In this document: piece by piece, positions 11,983 through 25,000 of the stretch
Layout of the letters: each line of letters begins with the position of its first letter
How positions within the stretch are numbered: the stretch's first letter is position 1
Assembly: GCA_014529385.2 (NCBI GenBank)
Contig: CM043971.1
Span: 30,861,209 to 30,923,208 of the forward strand
Origin: Adiantum capillus-veneris
Lineage: Eukaryota; Streptophyta; Polypodiopsida; Polypodiales; Pteridaceae
Direction: 5' to 3'
Length of the DNA stretch: 62,000 nucleotides
Notes under the pieces: generated by a model
The model's database searches: none
Told to the model about the DNA's origin: nothing
What the model saw: only the letters and a program-made list of their open reading frames with translations
Program-made: the position numbers and the translations under genes

Positions 11983-12993
11983 TATTGGGAGGCGTTGTAG
12001 CACGAGCTAATCACAACCCACACAAAATTATTAAATCTGTGGATCGGCATCCCGGCTAGGGCATGGAAGCATGAGCATCGGATGAATGGAATAGAGGATT
12101 CAAGAGATCACCTCTCCAATGTAAGTAGAGATTAGCCATGGCAAGACTAACTCTAAACCTACTAAAATCACTAATCAAACAACTCCTACACACATCAATC
12201 CCATCGAAGTCTGATTTGACATAGAGTAGAAACCCCAAGCACACTAATAATAAGCACACACTAATTACTACATGTCAATTATGGCACTTCATCAATAGCT
12301 ACACACACGAGGTGAATGGTGCTAGAGTATCATAGAACCTATCTACACACAAGCAAAGAATAGGGCACACACACGAATTACAAGATTAAGACCCAACTTA
12401 ATCAACTTGATTTGTGATGCTAAATATCACAAATCAATTGCTCGTAGAGAGATAAGAGTGGTTACTAGCAAGAAGTACATACATCTCTCAAATCTAGAAT
12501 AATGAAAGTGTAATACTACTTCATGACAAGATGAAATGTAGAGAAGAAGTAAACTAATGAGAAAATAAGAATTAGATTAATCAAGAAGAGCTTACTTTAA
12601 TTACAATGGTTAGCACTAGCCTCTTAAGCATGGGCATTAAGATCAAGACTAGGCCATAGAGTGAACCATCAAGAGAGAGGGAGCTCTCAAAAGTGGATCC
12701 TTAAGAGTGGATACTAAAAAATGAAGCCTCCTTGCTTAAAGGATTACTTTTAAGGGCTTTCACCACAATCCCTTCTACTATGGGTTTAAGCTTGAGCCCT
12801 CAAACTAGCATATACAACTTTGGAACTCCAAGTGAGCCCAAGGCTTATACAAAGTGAGTTGGAAATATTATGCACAACCATAGATATGTTCCGCTTGATG
12901 CATATTCGGTAGTGAGTGGAAATATTATGCACAACCATAGATATCTCCTGCTTGATGCATATTCGGTGTAGGCTATGCTAGCCGCTGCTAACA
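11983..12993 (-). repeat. Element A left LTR (3' LTR on the minus strand)
   Basis: About 1011 bp, collinear with the split right LTR (shared start GGAGGCGTTG.AGCACGA and end GCCGCTGCTAACA). It contains two tandem 57-bp units around 12869-12965; the right LTR has three. A purine-rich stretch (minus strand) just inside, at 12994-13004, may be the polypurine tract. Confidence 0.85.
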
Positions 12994-15900
12994 TTCTCTC
13001 CTTCCTAATTTGGCACACGTCCTCGTGTGCCGGTGAAGCAAGACACGGAGACATGGTAGAAAGCAAGTCCATGGAAGAAATGTTGAGCTGCAAAACATAA
13101 GAACAAGTAATGAGCATCAGAGGCCAAGAAACATGAAGCACAATGAACAATCATGCAAAGTGATTTTTTGCTTCTAAAAGATGGGTGAATCATAGTAATA
13201 AACTAGACAACATAAAGCAAAAAAGACACCTATACTATTGTGAAGATTAAACCACTTGAAATTCCATTTTTATGCATAAAACACAAGCAATCAATTATGA
13301 CCTTAGGCTAATGCAAGTTCATAAACCTACTAGCTTAAAAACTATGTGACCAATCTTTATAAATCATTCAAGTCTATCATGTCTACGGGCTATAAAAAAG
13401 CTCATAATCTATTAGTACATTGTCAAAGCTTTTTGAAGCTCATGGAAGTTTTGTTTTTGCATTTCATGGAAAAAAGTAAAACACATCACAAGGCTACCAC
13501 CCCAAGGCAAGTTTAGATGTGATCTCGGATCCTTGAACCCTCAAGAAGGTGTTCCAAAAGCCTACGAGCCTACCAAGGTGACGACTAACCCCTATCAGCC
13601 TAGGGCATCGGTTTAGGGCCTTGACCAAGCGAGCCAAGGTGATTCCCCTCGCCTGCCAAGTGATAACAAGGCGCTAGGCCTTACTTAGACACAACATAAC
13701 ATAGCAATTTTCTTTTCATGTGTCTAGTAGCATTTTTGCTACTTTTTCTTGACACTTTTTTGCTTCATTGATTCATTTTTTAGCAGTTTTTTGTTTCTTT
13801 CAATATGAGATGCTAATGGCAATTGGGCTAAAGAGACTAAAGCCTATTCATAGCCCTAGGTCATGTTAAAAATGAATGGAGTATTAAAACTATCACTAAG
13901 AGTTTAGGACTAATGAGAAATGAACTTATATTAACCTAAGGTCAAGGCCAATTACCTATGATTAGCACACATAAAACCTAATTTTTTGATGAGTTAATTT
14001 TCTCAAAGCAAAGTGTTGAAACTTTAGGATACCTAGCCTTTGGACATGAAAGAACCATAGCTTAGAAGCAATATTTCACTTAAGCAAGCAAGAGAATGGA
14101 GAGATAAAAAGAGCAAAATCATGGAAGGAATACATCTATTCATGCTCTTTGTGCATCCTTGAGCAAGTATCCCCTTTGTATAGAGAAGCTTCTTGATCTT
14201 TTTATTTGCAAAATAAGCTTTTTAATTGAAGCTAAGTGTAAAATCAACCTACAAAGGCTTTTTATTGAAATCCAAAAGCACACAAAAAACATTAATGAAA
14301 ACCTAAAGCTAGGGTCTTGCATACCCGAATTTGCCAAAGGGAAAAAACCAAGGAAAAAAGTGCCTTTGGTTATGCACATGATGCTCTTTGATAGAATTTT
14401 TTTGTATACATATCAACAATGAGAGAGATAAAATGCTTCTAAATAAGCAAATTTTACAATTTTTACCATCTCTCATGCATGATTCACAAGTTGATTAATT
14501 TCTAGCTCAATGAGATATGGAAAAAACAAGCCAAGCTAAAAATAATGCAACTTTTGAATGAAATGAAGTGGCTCTTGAAAGCCGGATTTTACAATTTAAA
14601 GCTCTCCAAAAAGTTGGCTAACAACTAGCTTATGTGAAATTTTCAATTTAAGAGCAATCTATGAGCTAGAGATGAGCAATCTATGAGCTAGAGATGACTG
14701 CAACTTGATTGATGAAATGAAAATGAATGGCTCTCAATAGCCACATTTTGTACTTTAAAGTCTCCAAAATTTTTTCTATACTAGCTCCTCGAATGAAAAC
14801 ATTTTCACTTTAGACCAAGCTATGAGCTAGCATATATACAACTTTTAATCCAAAGAATTGGAATGGCTCTGAATAGCCAAGTTTTGCAATATTTTGCAAT
14901 GATGACCCCTTCTTGGATCAATGAAAGCACACTCCTGCCCAAAACCCTTCAAAACAACTCAAATGTTAGTGCTTTTAAGCATTTATCATTCAATAAAAGC
15001 ACTAAAGGAATTCACAGTCAATCACAAGCCGAAAATTTTTAATGCTCACTCTTGGCCATCAAATAAGCTCAAATTTAGTGCTATGTAATGATTTTACATT
15101 AAAATCAAGCACTAAAAATCCAAAAGCAATGCTGAGCTTAAGCACAAAATGTCCAAATTTGCATCAACTCAATATCAACAATGTACTCTCATGTCTGCAT
15201 GCAAATCACAAGGATTTTTTTTATTTTTTATTTTTTTCATTTAGTGCAATGATAATGGCAATCAAGCCAAGCACTAAAAAATGCATATGCCAAATCAAAG
15301 CACACAAAATAATGCTCATACTTTTGATCATTTACACCAAATGTGGCATACATAGCGAACTAAATCTCAATAGATGGTGCATGGCTCTTGTTAGCCAAAA
15401 GTTGAAAGTCAAATATCGCTTTCGGTGATGCCCTTTGCAACCTGCACTGCCACTTGCCTGTTCAAAGTTCAATCATTTTTTAATGCACTAACATTTTATA
15501 AATGAGGAAAAGCACTAATAAATGCAAGAATCAAACACAAGTCCCATGTTTTGTGTAGAAAGATTTGATCCAATAAAAAACACAATGATCATTCATGAAA
15601 AAATAGAGGTCCTTTTATAGCACCATCGTCATGCATATCAAAAGTGAAAGAGAGTTATTACAACTATGAAACTCGTCTTGGACACACTAATGAGTGGGCT
15701 CAATGATAGCCACATAGATGATCTCGATGAAAAAACTTACCATCAAGTCAAGTATACAATGTTTTCCCTTTAAGCTCTCAAAGTCCATTTTTCCTTGAAT
15801 GTTGTTTAATTTTGGTCTTGCTTAGCAGTTTTGAATTTTTGGTTTCTCTCAAAGTTGCAAGATTAATAGAATCCTCTCAAATTTTTACTTGAAGCGCGCA

Positions 15901-18739
15901 TATTTTTTTATTTTATTTTTTTCGGAAAAAAGGTGAAAACACCCTCTAAGGCCCTCATTTCCAAAAAATGTTAATCTTTTTTCTTTTCTTTTTTTTAAAT
16001 TCATCTTAAGCTCATGTGAAGGTCGTCGGATCTGCAAAGGGGAAACGATAATACAGGTAGAGTGCAAGATCAGTTTCGGGGCCTGCGAATGCGAACGCGA
16101 CTACAATAGCCAGGCCAAGCGAGACTGTGTGATGGAATAGTTAGCAAGAATTGGATTGGGCGCGAGTGTGGTAGTGAGCGGCCTCACAGAGCATGGTACC
16201 AGGAGTGTGTTTGCATTGCTTGGGTTGAGTGGGTGTAGCCTACAAGGGCGTAGGGCATCCAACATCGCATCATAGGAGCAGTCGAGTGGGGCGGCTAATG
16301 CAAATGGAGCCATGAAAACTTGGCTCAGGAAGCCCGCAAAGAGAGAGAACAGGTGTGTGTGTGTGTGTGTGTGTGTGATGGCGTGGATAAAGCGGCATGA
16401 GGTGAGCTGAGGGCCTTAAGGGCCCATGTGTGTGTGTGTGTGTGTGTCTGTGTTCGGTTTTGAAGGAGGTCATCGAGCTTTAGCCTGCAAACCAGCACCG
16501 CATGCAATTGCGAGTCGCGACTTTTAGGCCTGGGAGATGATTGCGTAGCAAAAAGACAAATTGCCACCAAGCATTCAAGGAGAGAGCAGCCCGAGATGGG
16601 GTGTTACAGCCTGACGACTCGCGAGTAGGCTTTGGAAGGCAACGGCTTGGAGCCCGAAAAGGTTGCAGCTAAACTCGAACTCCCTGTGTGTGTATTTGGC
16701 TCAAATATTTTTAATGTCTTTTTATAATAAAAAAAAACCACTAAGAGCATGTTCACGCTCAAAACACGCTTGGCGCTGTAATGGGTGCAGTTGGGCACAT
16801 CAAGTGCGTGCACATTTCTCATGATGATGCACAAACCACAAATGAAAGCACTTAATCATTATTGATTTCCAAGTTTATGCATGATAGCCTTTCCATTATC
16901 CATTGCTTTTGCACATATATGGCAATTCATTTTAATGGTCATGCAAAACCTCCTTCCATTAGGCATTATTGAGCATACCTTAGCCAAATTCAAGCCAATT
17001 ATCCATGTAGCAACACATTCCTTAATTGAGTTGGGAATGTCTGTTAATGTCACTCATGCACCAATACTCCTATGCAAGTCCGAACACGTTTGCTTTTTCA
17101 TTTGAAAATAACTTCGGATCAAGCATCATATACACAAGATGTAAGGTAAAATTATTTTCCCTTTTCACGACCACATGCATAATCATAGCAATCTTGATTG
17201 CTCATATCCTTTATTAAAGCCATTCAAACGACAACTGAATTTTCCATTTTGGTGCATGTAAGGCTATGCACACTTGATTATGGCAATTCATGACCGATAC
17301 TTGCTTTACGATCTTCAATCAAATTAGCATTAATTTACACTTAATCATTCTCAATCGTGTATCAATTGACTCATCAACATTAATCATGAACACCAACGTT
17401 TAGGTCTAATAATCATCATAATTGGTAACTACTACCAGTTATTCATTTTCTCATTGGATGGATCATGCCATTGAGTAGGCACACACATCCAAATTTAGGC
17501 CAAAATTTTATGCAAAAATTACATCAATTCCAAATTGCAATGCTCAAATTGTAAACTCGATCAAACATAATTGAATGCATGCATGCTCAATTTCTAAAAA
17601 ATTAACACTACTTTGACCCAATCAAACAATGCACACACTCAAAAATTAAGCACAAAAATTCAAATTTGGCTCAATTTGCAATACATTTAGGCTTACACCT
17701 AATGATTGCAAACACTTTTCATGAACAATCCATAATCAAAAACCATTTAGGTGCCCTAATTGATCATCAATCATAGAAAATCAAGTGGTCTTGGATAGAC
17801 ACACACACTCAATTTTTGCCCAATTTTTTGGCAATTAGGCTTATCCAATGATTGAATTAGCCTAACATACACATCATTTACATGATTGCATACTCATGTA
17901 TCATCAATTCCATCAATTTTTATGTATGCACACATTCAAGATTAGGTGCACACACACTTGAAATTTTTGACAATTTTTTTCCTCTTTGGTGCATGCACAC
18001 ACACAATGACTTTTATGCATACACATGAATTCTTGATGAGATTTAAGCATTGTTTTGATACACACAAAGGTCATTAGTCAAAATTTGATCATCAATTTCA
18101 TTCCAAGTGAATCAAATTAGGTGCAAAGTGTAAGTCAATTTGTGTTACACACCTAATTGTAGCAAATAATTAGCAACATTGAACCTCATTAATCAATCAA
18201 GAATTGACATAACAAGTGAGTGATTTACATCGTAATTACACTCCAAGCTATTCTTTTGCTCTACGCGAAGATGCATCATTGCACACACGTGTGTGCACCA
18301 TGAAACCGGCTCCAAAATTGACCATTTGTAGGTCAAACTTCAAAGACTCAAATCCTCAAATTAGGCATAAATTAGCACAATTAACTTGATTAGAGTGATG
18401 ATTCCACCTCTTAAAAGGGGATTAATCATACACTATACTTCAATTTTTAGCGGTTAGGTTAGCAAGGTTAGTCAAAATTAGTAGAAATTAGCATGAAATT
18501 AGTGCAATTAGCATGGAAATGAAGTAAAATTAACAAGGATTAGTATGAAATTAGTGAAATTGGAGATTTGGGGTATTCAGAACTCAACATTAGCATCAAT
18601 TACATGCACAACATCATCAAATCACACCAAAATTGAGTTACACACACTCAAAAACCGAGAAATTAGTAATGAAATTACTATATTCTACACATCCTAAACT
18701 CACGAGCTTAGGTTATCGATCCCCGAAAATGGTGCCAAA
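12994..18739 (-). other. Element A interior, no coding sequence recognised
   Basis: AT-rich, rich in short direct repeats such as 'gcactaa' and 'caatctatgagctagagatg' (duplicated in tandem near 14655-14690). Two (TG)n runs lie at 16352-16377 and 16427-16447. A short hairpin-prone motif at 14333-14370 (CCAAAGGG...CCTTTGG) is also present in element B. I see no gene. Confidence 0.6.
18720..18738 (-). other. Element A primer binding site (degenerate tRNA-Asp type)
   Basis: On the minus strand it reads TTGGCACCATTTTCGGGGA, four changes from the tRNA-Asp complement TTGGCGCCGTTGCCGGGGA, and sits directly inside the right LTR. This fixes A on the minus strand. Confidence 0.7.
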
Positions 18740-18951
18740 TGTTGGAGGCGTTGGAGCACGACCTAATCGCAACCCACACAAAATTATCAAATCCGTGGAT
18801 CGGCAACCCAGCTAGGACATGGAAGCACGAGCATCGGATGAATGGAATAGAGGATTCAAGAGATCACCTCTCCAATGCAAGTAGAGATTAGTCATGGCAA
18901 GACTAACTCTAAACCTACTCTAATCACTAATCAAACAACTCCTACACACAT
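18740..18951 (-). repeat. Element A right LTR, first part
   Basis: Begins TGTTGGAGGCGTTGGAGCAC and matches the left LTR up to CTACACACAT, where element B is inserted. CACAT (18947-18951) is repeated at 29085-29089. Confidence 0.9.
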
Positions 18952-19910
18952 TGTTGGACGGGAAGCTACTCACACACCCATGAAGTGCATGCAAACACTA
19001 CCTAGATCAACATAATGTCAATCGAGGACACAGATGACACGATAGGCACACAGAGGAAATATCTTAAGCTTGTTAGGCTGAGACCATCCTACACATACAA
19101 CACTCAGGAAGGCCAACTAAACCACAATCAAGAACCTCACTGCCCTCAACTACACCACCTAGCCACATACACACATATGGAAGGTAACTCACCTTATCAT
19201 GCTAGATTCCTACGAAACTTAAGGAACACCATCCCCTCACTAGGATACACCTGTCCCTAAGCTTCTACACTCAAAACCCTCACTCTAAACCCATCTGTAG
19301 AAAACGCGTAGGATGACAGAGCTGAATTTTGAAAGTGCCCGAAATTGAAATTTATGAGTACTTATGCGTAGCTTACGTCGCCACGATTCTATAGACTACT
19401 AGCACCCAGAAAACAGACATCGTTTGATACACTTACAGCCACAAATAGCTCGTAGATGCGTCGGCGTTTGCGCTTCTTCTCGCATGGAATGCTTGGCGTT
19501 GTCGCATAGCTCTCCTCGAGCCTACAGCAATGGTGCAGTCGGATCTCCAATGTGTTGAGCGAGCCGGGCGTAGCGAGAGGATGAAGCTCACACTCACTCT
19601 CTTTCTCTCTCACACACAGTAGACGACAGCGCTAAAACTTTGATTATGATAAAAAGTCCTTTTACAAAATGACCTAGGTAACTTATATACTAAGGCTACC
19701 TTAGGTTTAACCAAAAATGGGGTTGAAAGGGTCAAATGGCTTTGTATTTACAATCTGGAAGTGCCATTGCACTCCGGCTTCTGAAACTAGAATAACTACT
19801 CATTAAAAATGACGTTTATAGCCATAATCCGCAGCATTTCATAACTCGCAAAAGATAAGACTTTGGTACGAAACTTGAGTTATGTTGTGTTGTTGACCCA
19901 ACGGTCAACA
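18952..19910 (-). repeat. Element B left LTR (3' LTR on the minus strand)
   Basis: Starts TGTTGGACGGGAAGC and ends TGTTGACCCAACGGTCAACA. That last 20-mer is itself a hairpin with 8-bp arms and forms the U3 end of the LTR. A purine tract (TTCCCCCCTT on the plus strand) follows at 19911-19920. Confidence 0.9.
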
Positions 19911-20002
19911 TTCCCCCCTTCCGCGTTCATGTCGTCCCCGACATGACTTGATTGTTGATGGCGATGTGGTCTTTGCTGTCATTTTGTTGTTGGAAAGAAA
20001 GT

Positions 20003-20349
20003 CTAGACTATAGCCTTTGCAGTAGCTTGGCTTGTTCGTCCAATCCGATATACATAGTCTTCACATGATTCAAGAAAATCATAATTGATGACGAACTTTA
20101 TGTCTTTCACATCCACGCTCCGAGATGCAGCATCTGTTTCTGTCATTATAGGTCTACTGCCAGATCTAAATTCAAAAAGAACCCAATGTCGTTTAACTTG
20201 ACTCTTATCATCATGGATAGAGAAAGCTCCATCCATCACTTGCTCTAGCAAATCTGTGAATTCGGAGTATTTGTGATTCTCAGAAACAACTTCTACAATC
20301 TGTAGAATTGAGTGATTGGCATTCTGATCTTGGAGCCAATGACAACTTT
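20003..20349 (-). pseudogene. Captured fragment of a DEAD-box RNA helicase (DBP2/RH20-like) in element B
   Basis: The minus strand encodes a continuous stretch of the helicase C-terminal domain of a plant DBP2-type (RH20/RH30-like) ATP-dependent RNA helicase. Visible landmarks are NHSILQIVEVVSENHKY, FSIHDDKSQ, FRSGSRPIMTETDAASRS (motif V, normally ATDVAARGLD), VKDIKFVINYDF and YRIGRTSQAT (motif VI, normally HRIGRTGRA). Segments that are separate exons in host genes are joined without introns. The motif IV region between MDGA and FSIHDD is missing, so the copy derives from RNA and is rearranged. Key motif V and VI residues are altered, so it cannot be an active helicase. It lies in sense orientation relative to element B, between gag and the 3' LTR. 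Confidence 0.82.
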
Positions 20350-20353
20350 GTAA

Positions 20354-20388
20354 GGAGTTATGTTGTGATGTTGACCCATCGGTCAACA
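20354..20388 (-). repeat. Duplicated U3 stub of the element B LTR
   Basis: GAGTTATGTTGTG followed by TGTTGACCCATCGGTCAACA repeats, with two small changes, the LTR end at 19878-19910. On the minus strand it is the first roughly 33 bases of U3, directly followed by the helicase fragment. Confidence 0.8.
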
Positions 20389-22043
20389 CTTTGCTGTTGT
20401 TTTGGCTTCATCTGTTGCACTGCTTGTATCTTTGTCGAACCACAACAAGAACTATGATCCATTAGAGCGGACGTCTATCATCGTAACCATTCAACTTTTG
20501 AGATCCTCTGATTTCTTTTATGTCTGCTCTTCTTCATTGGGGACTTCTTTGTTCCTGTGCATTCATGTCGTGAGTGTTGTCTGCAGCTTTGTCATTGTAG
20601 GCCATTCTTCGACTCGCCATTGAGGAGAAGTATGCTATGATATGAAATTGGTGCTCCAATTCATTTGAGTAGAATTTCCTTATTGTTGATGTAGAAGGAA
20701 TATGTACAAGAAGATGGTGATAGGTGTCTTTAGATTAGGGTCTAAAACCTGGATGACCAAAGGGAAAAAACCCGGTGGGAAAAAAATGCCTTTGGTATAC
20801 GCTCTTATTGGAGTTGAGCAGTTGAACGTGAAGTACATGTTCATGAAAGTTGAGTGCGTGGGTGAAACACGGAAAGAGTGCCTGATGCAAGTGCCGATTA
20901 TGAGACACTCTATATGCATATGAGAAATTTGTCAACAAAAGCATGCAATGTGAAAGAAGGAGATGATGGGTGCTTCGAGGAATAAATGTAGCACATGTGA
21001 CATCAAAAGATGTCTCAATAGCTTTCACCTTTCCAAGAAGGGTTTTCGATGTAGAAGTTTCTCCACTCGTATCTCACTGTGCTCAGTACGTGAGTGTCTT
21101 TTGGACCTTCTCCTTCACTTCACCAGACTTAAGTACTTAGACTTCGACTCTTTTGCTCACCTATACCAGCATGAGCGACACAACGTAAATATGCTCAACT
21201 CTTCCAGCTTGAGCAGTACCTAGAAAAGCTAAGATGCTTAGACCATAGAGAATATTACTTAAAGCTTTGGGACTAACACCTTGCTCATTTTGTGGCGTAG
21301 CTACTCGACTCTGACTTGTATGACTTGTCGGTTGCATGTTGACACTGCTTGTGACAAGTTCTTCGGCTATTGTAGTGGCTGCTGAGACATACTTCGTGAA
21401 TTTTCATCGTTTTCCTGTACCTTCTTCTCTTTGTAGTGCTCAGGCCTCTCGTCAGTCTTTTCTTCATGTGGATTATGGATTTTTTTTATTTTTTCTTAAT
21501 AATAAACAAAGAAAATCTTAAAACAACTCAACAAAAGAAAAATCATTCAAATAGAAATCTAAATGTTATGTACACTATACACATGTCCCTAGGGGCTCAT
21601 ATATGGATTTTGTCCCCATACTCCTCTGTAACACTACTATGAGGGCATATACTCTAAATTTTGTCAAAAATTATCACAATAAAACGCAAAAATTCAATGC
21701 ATCTCACAAAATATTTCCCTCTAATAGTCATAATGTTAGGTCCGCATTCAGAATGCCTCCCCCCTTCCTATTTGGAGTCATCCTTTACGACAGCGTATCG
21801 CAAAGGGTATGTGTTGTGCTTGGGCAATTAAAAGTTGTGCCTATGCAGGCCTTGTAATGGAGCCCTATTATGCATGCACAGTCAATGCATGGAAAAGATT
21901 TATGTTGTGCAAGATGTGGGTATAAGCAATTTTCTTATTGGAATTTGTTGGCGAGGCTTCCTATTCTAAGCAATGTAATGGTCTTTGAAGCTCCTATATC
22001 GTTGCTTGATTGAAGCACTTGCTCTCTTCTAACTGTACTGCAA

Positions 22044-25000
22044 TCATAGGAAGAATTGTAAGAATTCAAGCGGCGATGCACTGACATCATCAGTTTTGTT
22101 GATTTTCTTTGGGACCCATTTCTTTGCGATGATTGGTTGTTTTGTTGCTGACGCTCGTTTGGGAACCCATACTTTCCCGTGCTTCGTTTGTGTTTGAAGA
22201 GACTTCTTTGGGATCCACCTTTTTGTTGTGTGAGTTGACAGTGTTCTTTGCTTCAGCCCTTGTACGCTTGGTTGGGGATGGGATTCAGGCTTTGAAAGTT
22301 GATACTGTGGTTGTTTTTGAATCCAAATGAATTCCTGACTTTTTTGTGCTTGAATCAACTTCTTTGGAACCCAAACCTGAGTTGTGAAAGCTGGCGACTT
22401 TGTGATATTCTTACCCGTTCGTGCACGCTTTCCTTATTTTTGTTTTGGTGTTGGATCTTGTGATTTGTCATTAGAGATCTTTGTCTTCTTGATCCATATG
22501 TGTTTTTGGCCGATCTGGCTTTTTGGTATCCAGATTTGTCGAGATTTTTGGCTTTGACTTGTTGTCCTGTTCTTTTGACGTGTCATGGTTGTTGCTGAAG
22601 GGGTTGGTGATAGTGATGGCCTAAGTTGATGATAGGGGATGTCGTAAGATTCATCACTATCGCTACTATCCTCAACAAGGTTGACTTCTTGTACTTTCCC
22701 TTGATTTTTTGGCTGGTAGTGGAAAGTTACTGTCTGTTTGCTCGTGGGTGGTAGTTTCTTGGAGGACTTATCTAGCCCATTGATTAGAGCATTGTTAGCT
22801 CGTTGCTCTGGTCGTATGCCTCCTAGCTGAGTCTTTGCATCCTTATTAGAAGCCATGTATGAGGATGCTTGTGGTGGCTATGTCTTCACCGAGGACTTTG
22901 GAATCCACTTTTGATGCACTTTATTCGTGTAGGGATGACATTGATTCCTGGGTCGTTGATCTTCTTGAAGCTCAAAGTGTTCTACAGAGTCATAGAACTC
23001 ATCGTCTTCTTCATCTTTTGATTCTCCACATTTCTTTGTTTGCTCCTTATTTCGAGAGCTTGTTGATGTCTGGTTCTCTTCGTTTTCTTGGATTACACTC
23101 ACTGTAAAATAAGGAACGACATCATAGCCATTTTCATCACAAAACTTTGTTGTGGGAGCATCCTCCACGGCGCACACGTCCAGAGTAGCCAAGATGTGTT
23201 CCCATCCAAAAGGCTCTAACTCTTCTTCAGGAAATGGTTCTGGGATATAGTCCACATCCTCTATAACCCGCTCTATGATACATTCCTCGCGTTTCAAGCT
23301 ACCACATTGTGAAGCTCCACACATCCACAGTTCTTTAGGCTTCCCTAACCAAGCTAGAGGTTCTGATCCTGCTACTGTGGCGGAATCAAACTCCTCAACC
23401 GGTGTTCTCGTCACATCCCTATAGCTATGGTCACTCAAGTTTATCTTTGTTATGGTTTCCATATGTCTCAGGTATATATGGTCATAACCCCAATCTTGGA
23501 CCATTTTCAATTGTCGCATGAATGGTCTTCCCAGAATGATGTCATAGTTGTTGTTCTTGCCAAAGTCAACAACAGCAAAAGTGTGTTCATATTCAATGCC
23601 ACAAGAGTAACAAGTACTTTTTCTAGTAGTCCTATGGGCTTTTCGTTGGTGGATGGGTTTCTCATCCGTGGATGGTTCTTCTAGAGGTTTAACCATCTGT
23701 GTAAGAGAAGGTGCCTCCTTTTCCTCATGTTGTTTTATCTTCTCCTCAGCTTCGGTAAGCTTCTGAGCTAGGGATTTTTGCTCTCGTTCCCTGCGTGCTT
23801 TCATCCTAGTCTTTCTAGCTTTCCAACTATTTCGTTTGCTCTTGGTTTTCTGACTAGGCACGTCCGTCTTTGGTCCATCATCTGTCTTTGGACTCGTGTC
23901 ACTTTCCGTGTTCTTTGTCTCTGGATTCTCATCAGATTTCGTTTGAGCTTGTGCTCTCGTAACCACTTGAACTGGTACGACATTTTCATTTTCTGAGCTA
24001 CTAGGGAGCTGAACAATCCCTGATACATTTGTCGCGATTTTCCTGATCTGGTTTGGTTTTTTCAGGCAATCGGGGATCAAGTGAGTGATGCCACACTCAA
24101 GACAATAGGCATTTACTTCAGTGATCTCCGTATGAGGACATTGTTTCACCAAGTGGTTGTCACGACTTTTGTGACAATCTGTCTCTGGTTGAGGAGATTC
24201 TTTTTGCATTTCCTCTTGGCTATAAGCAAGCTTTGACCTAGATAAGCCGCTATTTGCAATGAATCGCAATGTCCTTTCGTCCATTTCATACCTTCTTTCT
24301 TTCGACTGAAACCCAGGAGATGGAGGTTGTACCGGCCTCATCACTCCATGTGTTTCTCTCACATTTTGTTTCTCCGAAGGGTAGTACCCACTTTGGTTGC
24401 TATACCACATTGTAGCTGGTACTGGCGTTGGTTTATTTGATGCTTCCATCATTGGCATGTATCTCATGTCTACCGGAATTCTAGCACCTGGCAGCGGAGG
24501 TTGTTGTCCTAAGACAAGCTGTGGCCTTAAAACTTCTATTGGTCCTGGCGCATTCCCCGTAATGTATCTAGGTGGAGGAGGTGCTTCTGGAACAGGTTGT
24601 ACATACCTCTCCCTAGAATTTTCCATGCTATAATAGCACTCTTCCTCCGTATGGTTCGTCCATTTTCTCTCAATTTCACACCACTTCGGCTCTCCCGAAT
24701 CAGACCTTACAAGAGGAATCAACCTCTTGACCAAGTCGTCGATAAGCTTTTCTTGATCAATTAGTGCCGTTGGCTTGGCAATGGACTCACTTATCTGTGA
24801 AACACTATGTTGAGAGGATGTGTCATCTCCTTGAATCTTTAAGTCCGTTTCTTTGTATGCCTCACAGTTATCCACTAGATAAAGAGCTTCTTTGATCAAC
24901 TCGTTTAGCGTCATTCTCCTTATCATATGCAGATCCTTCTGAAGGCCCGCATGTCTCATTCCCTGGATAAAGATCAGCATCAGACGTGCTTGCGTAGGTA

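Noticed and set aside
20003-20349. Functional DEAD-box helicase gene
   Set aside because: Only part of the C-terminal domain, motif IV missing, motifs V and VI altered, no start or upstream domains.
20402-20623. 73-residue plus-strand frame next to the helicase fragment
   Set aside because: No recognisable domain, and it lies antisense inside element B; a chance frame.
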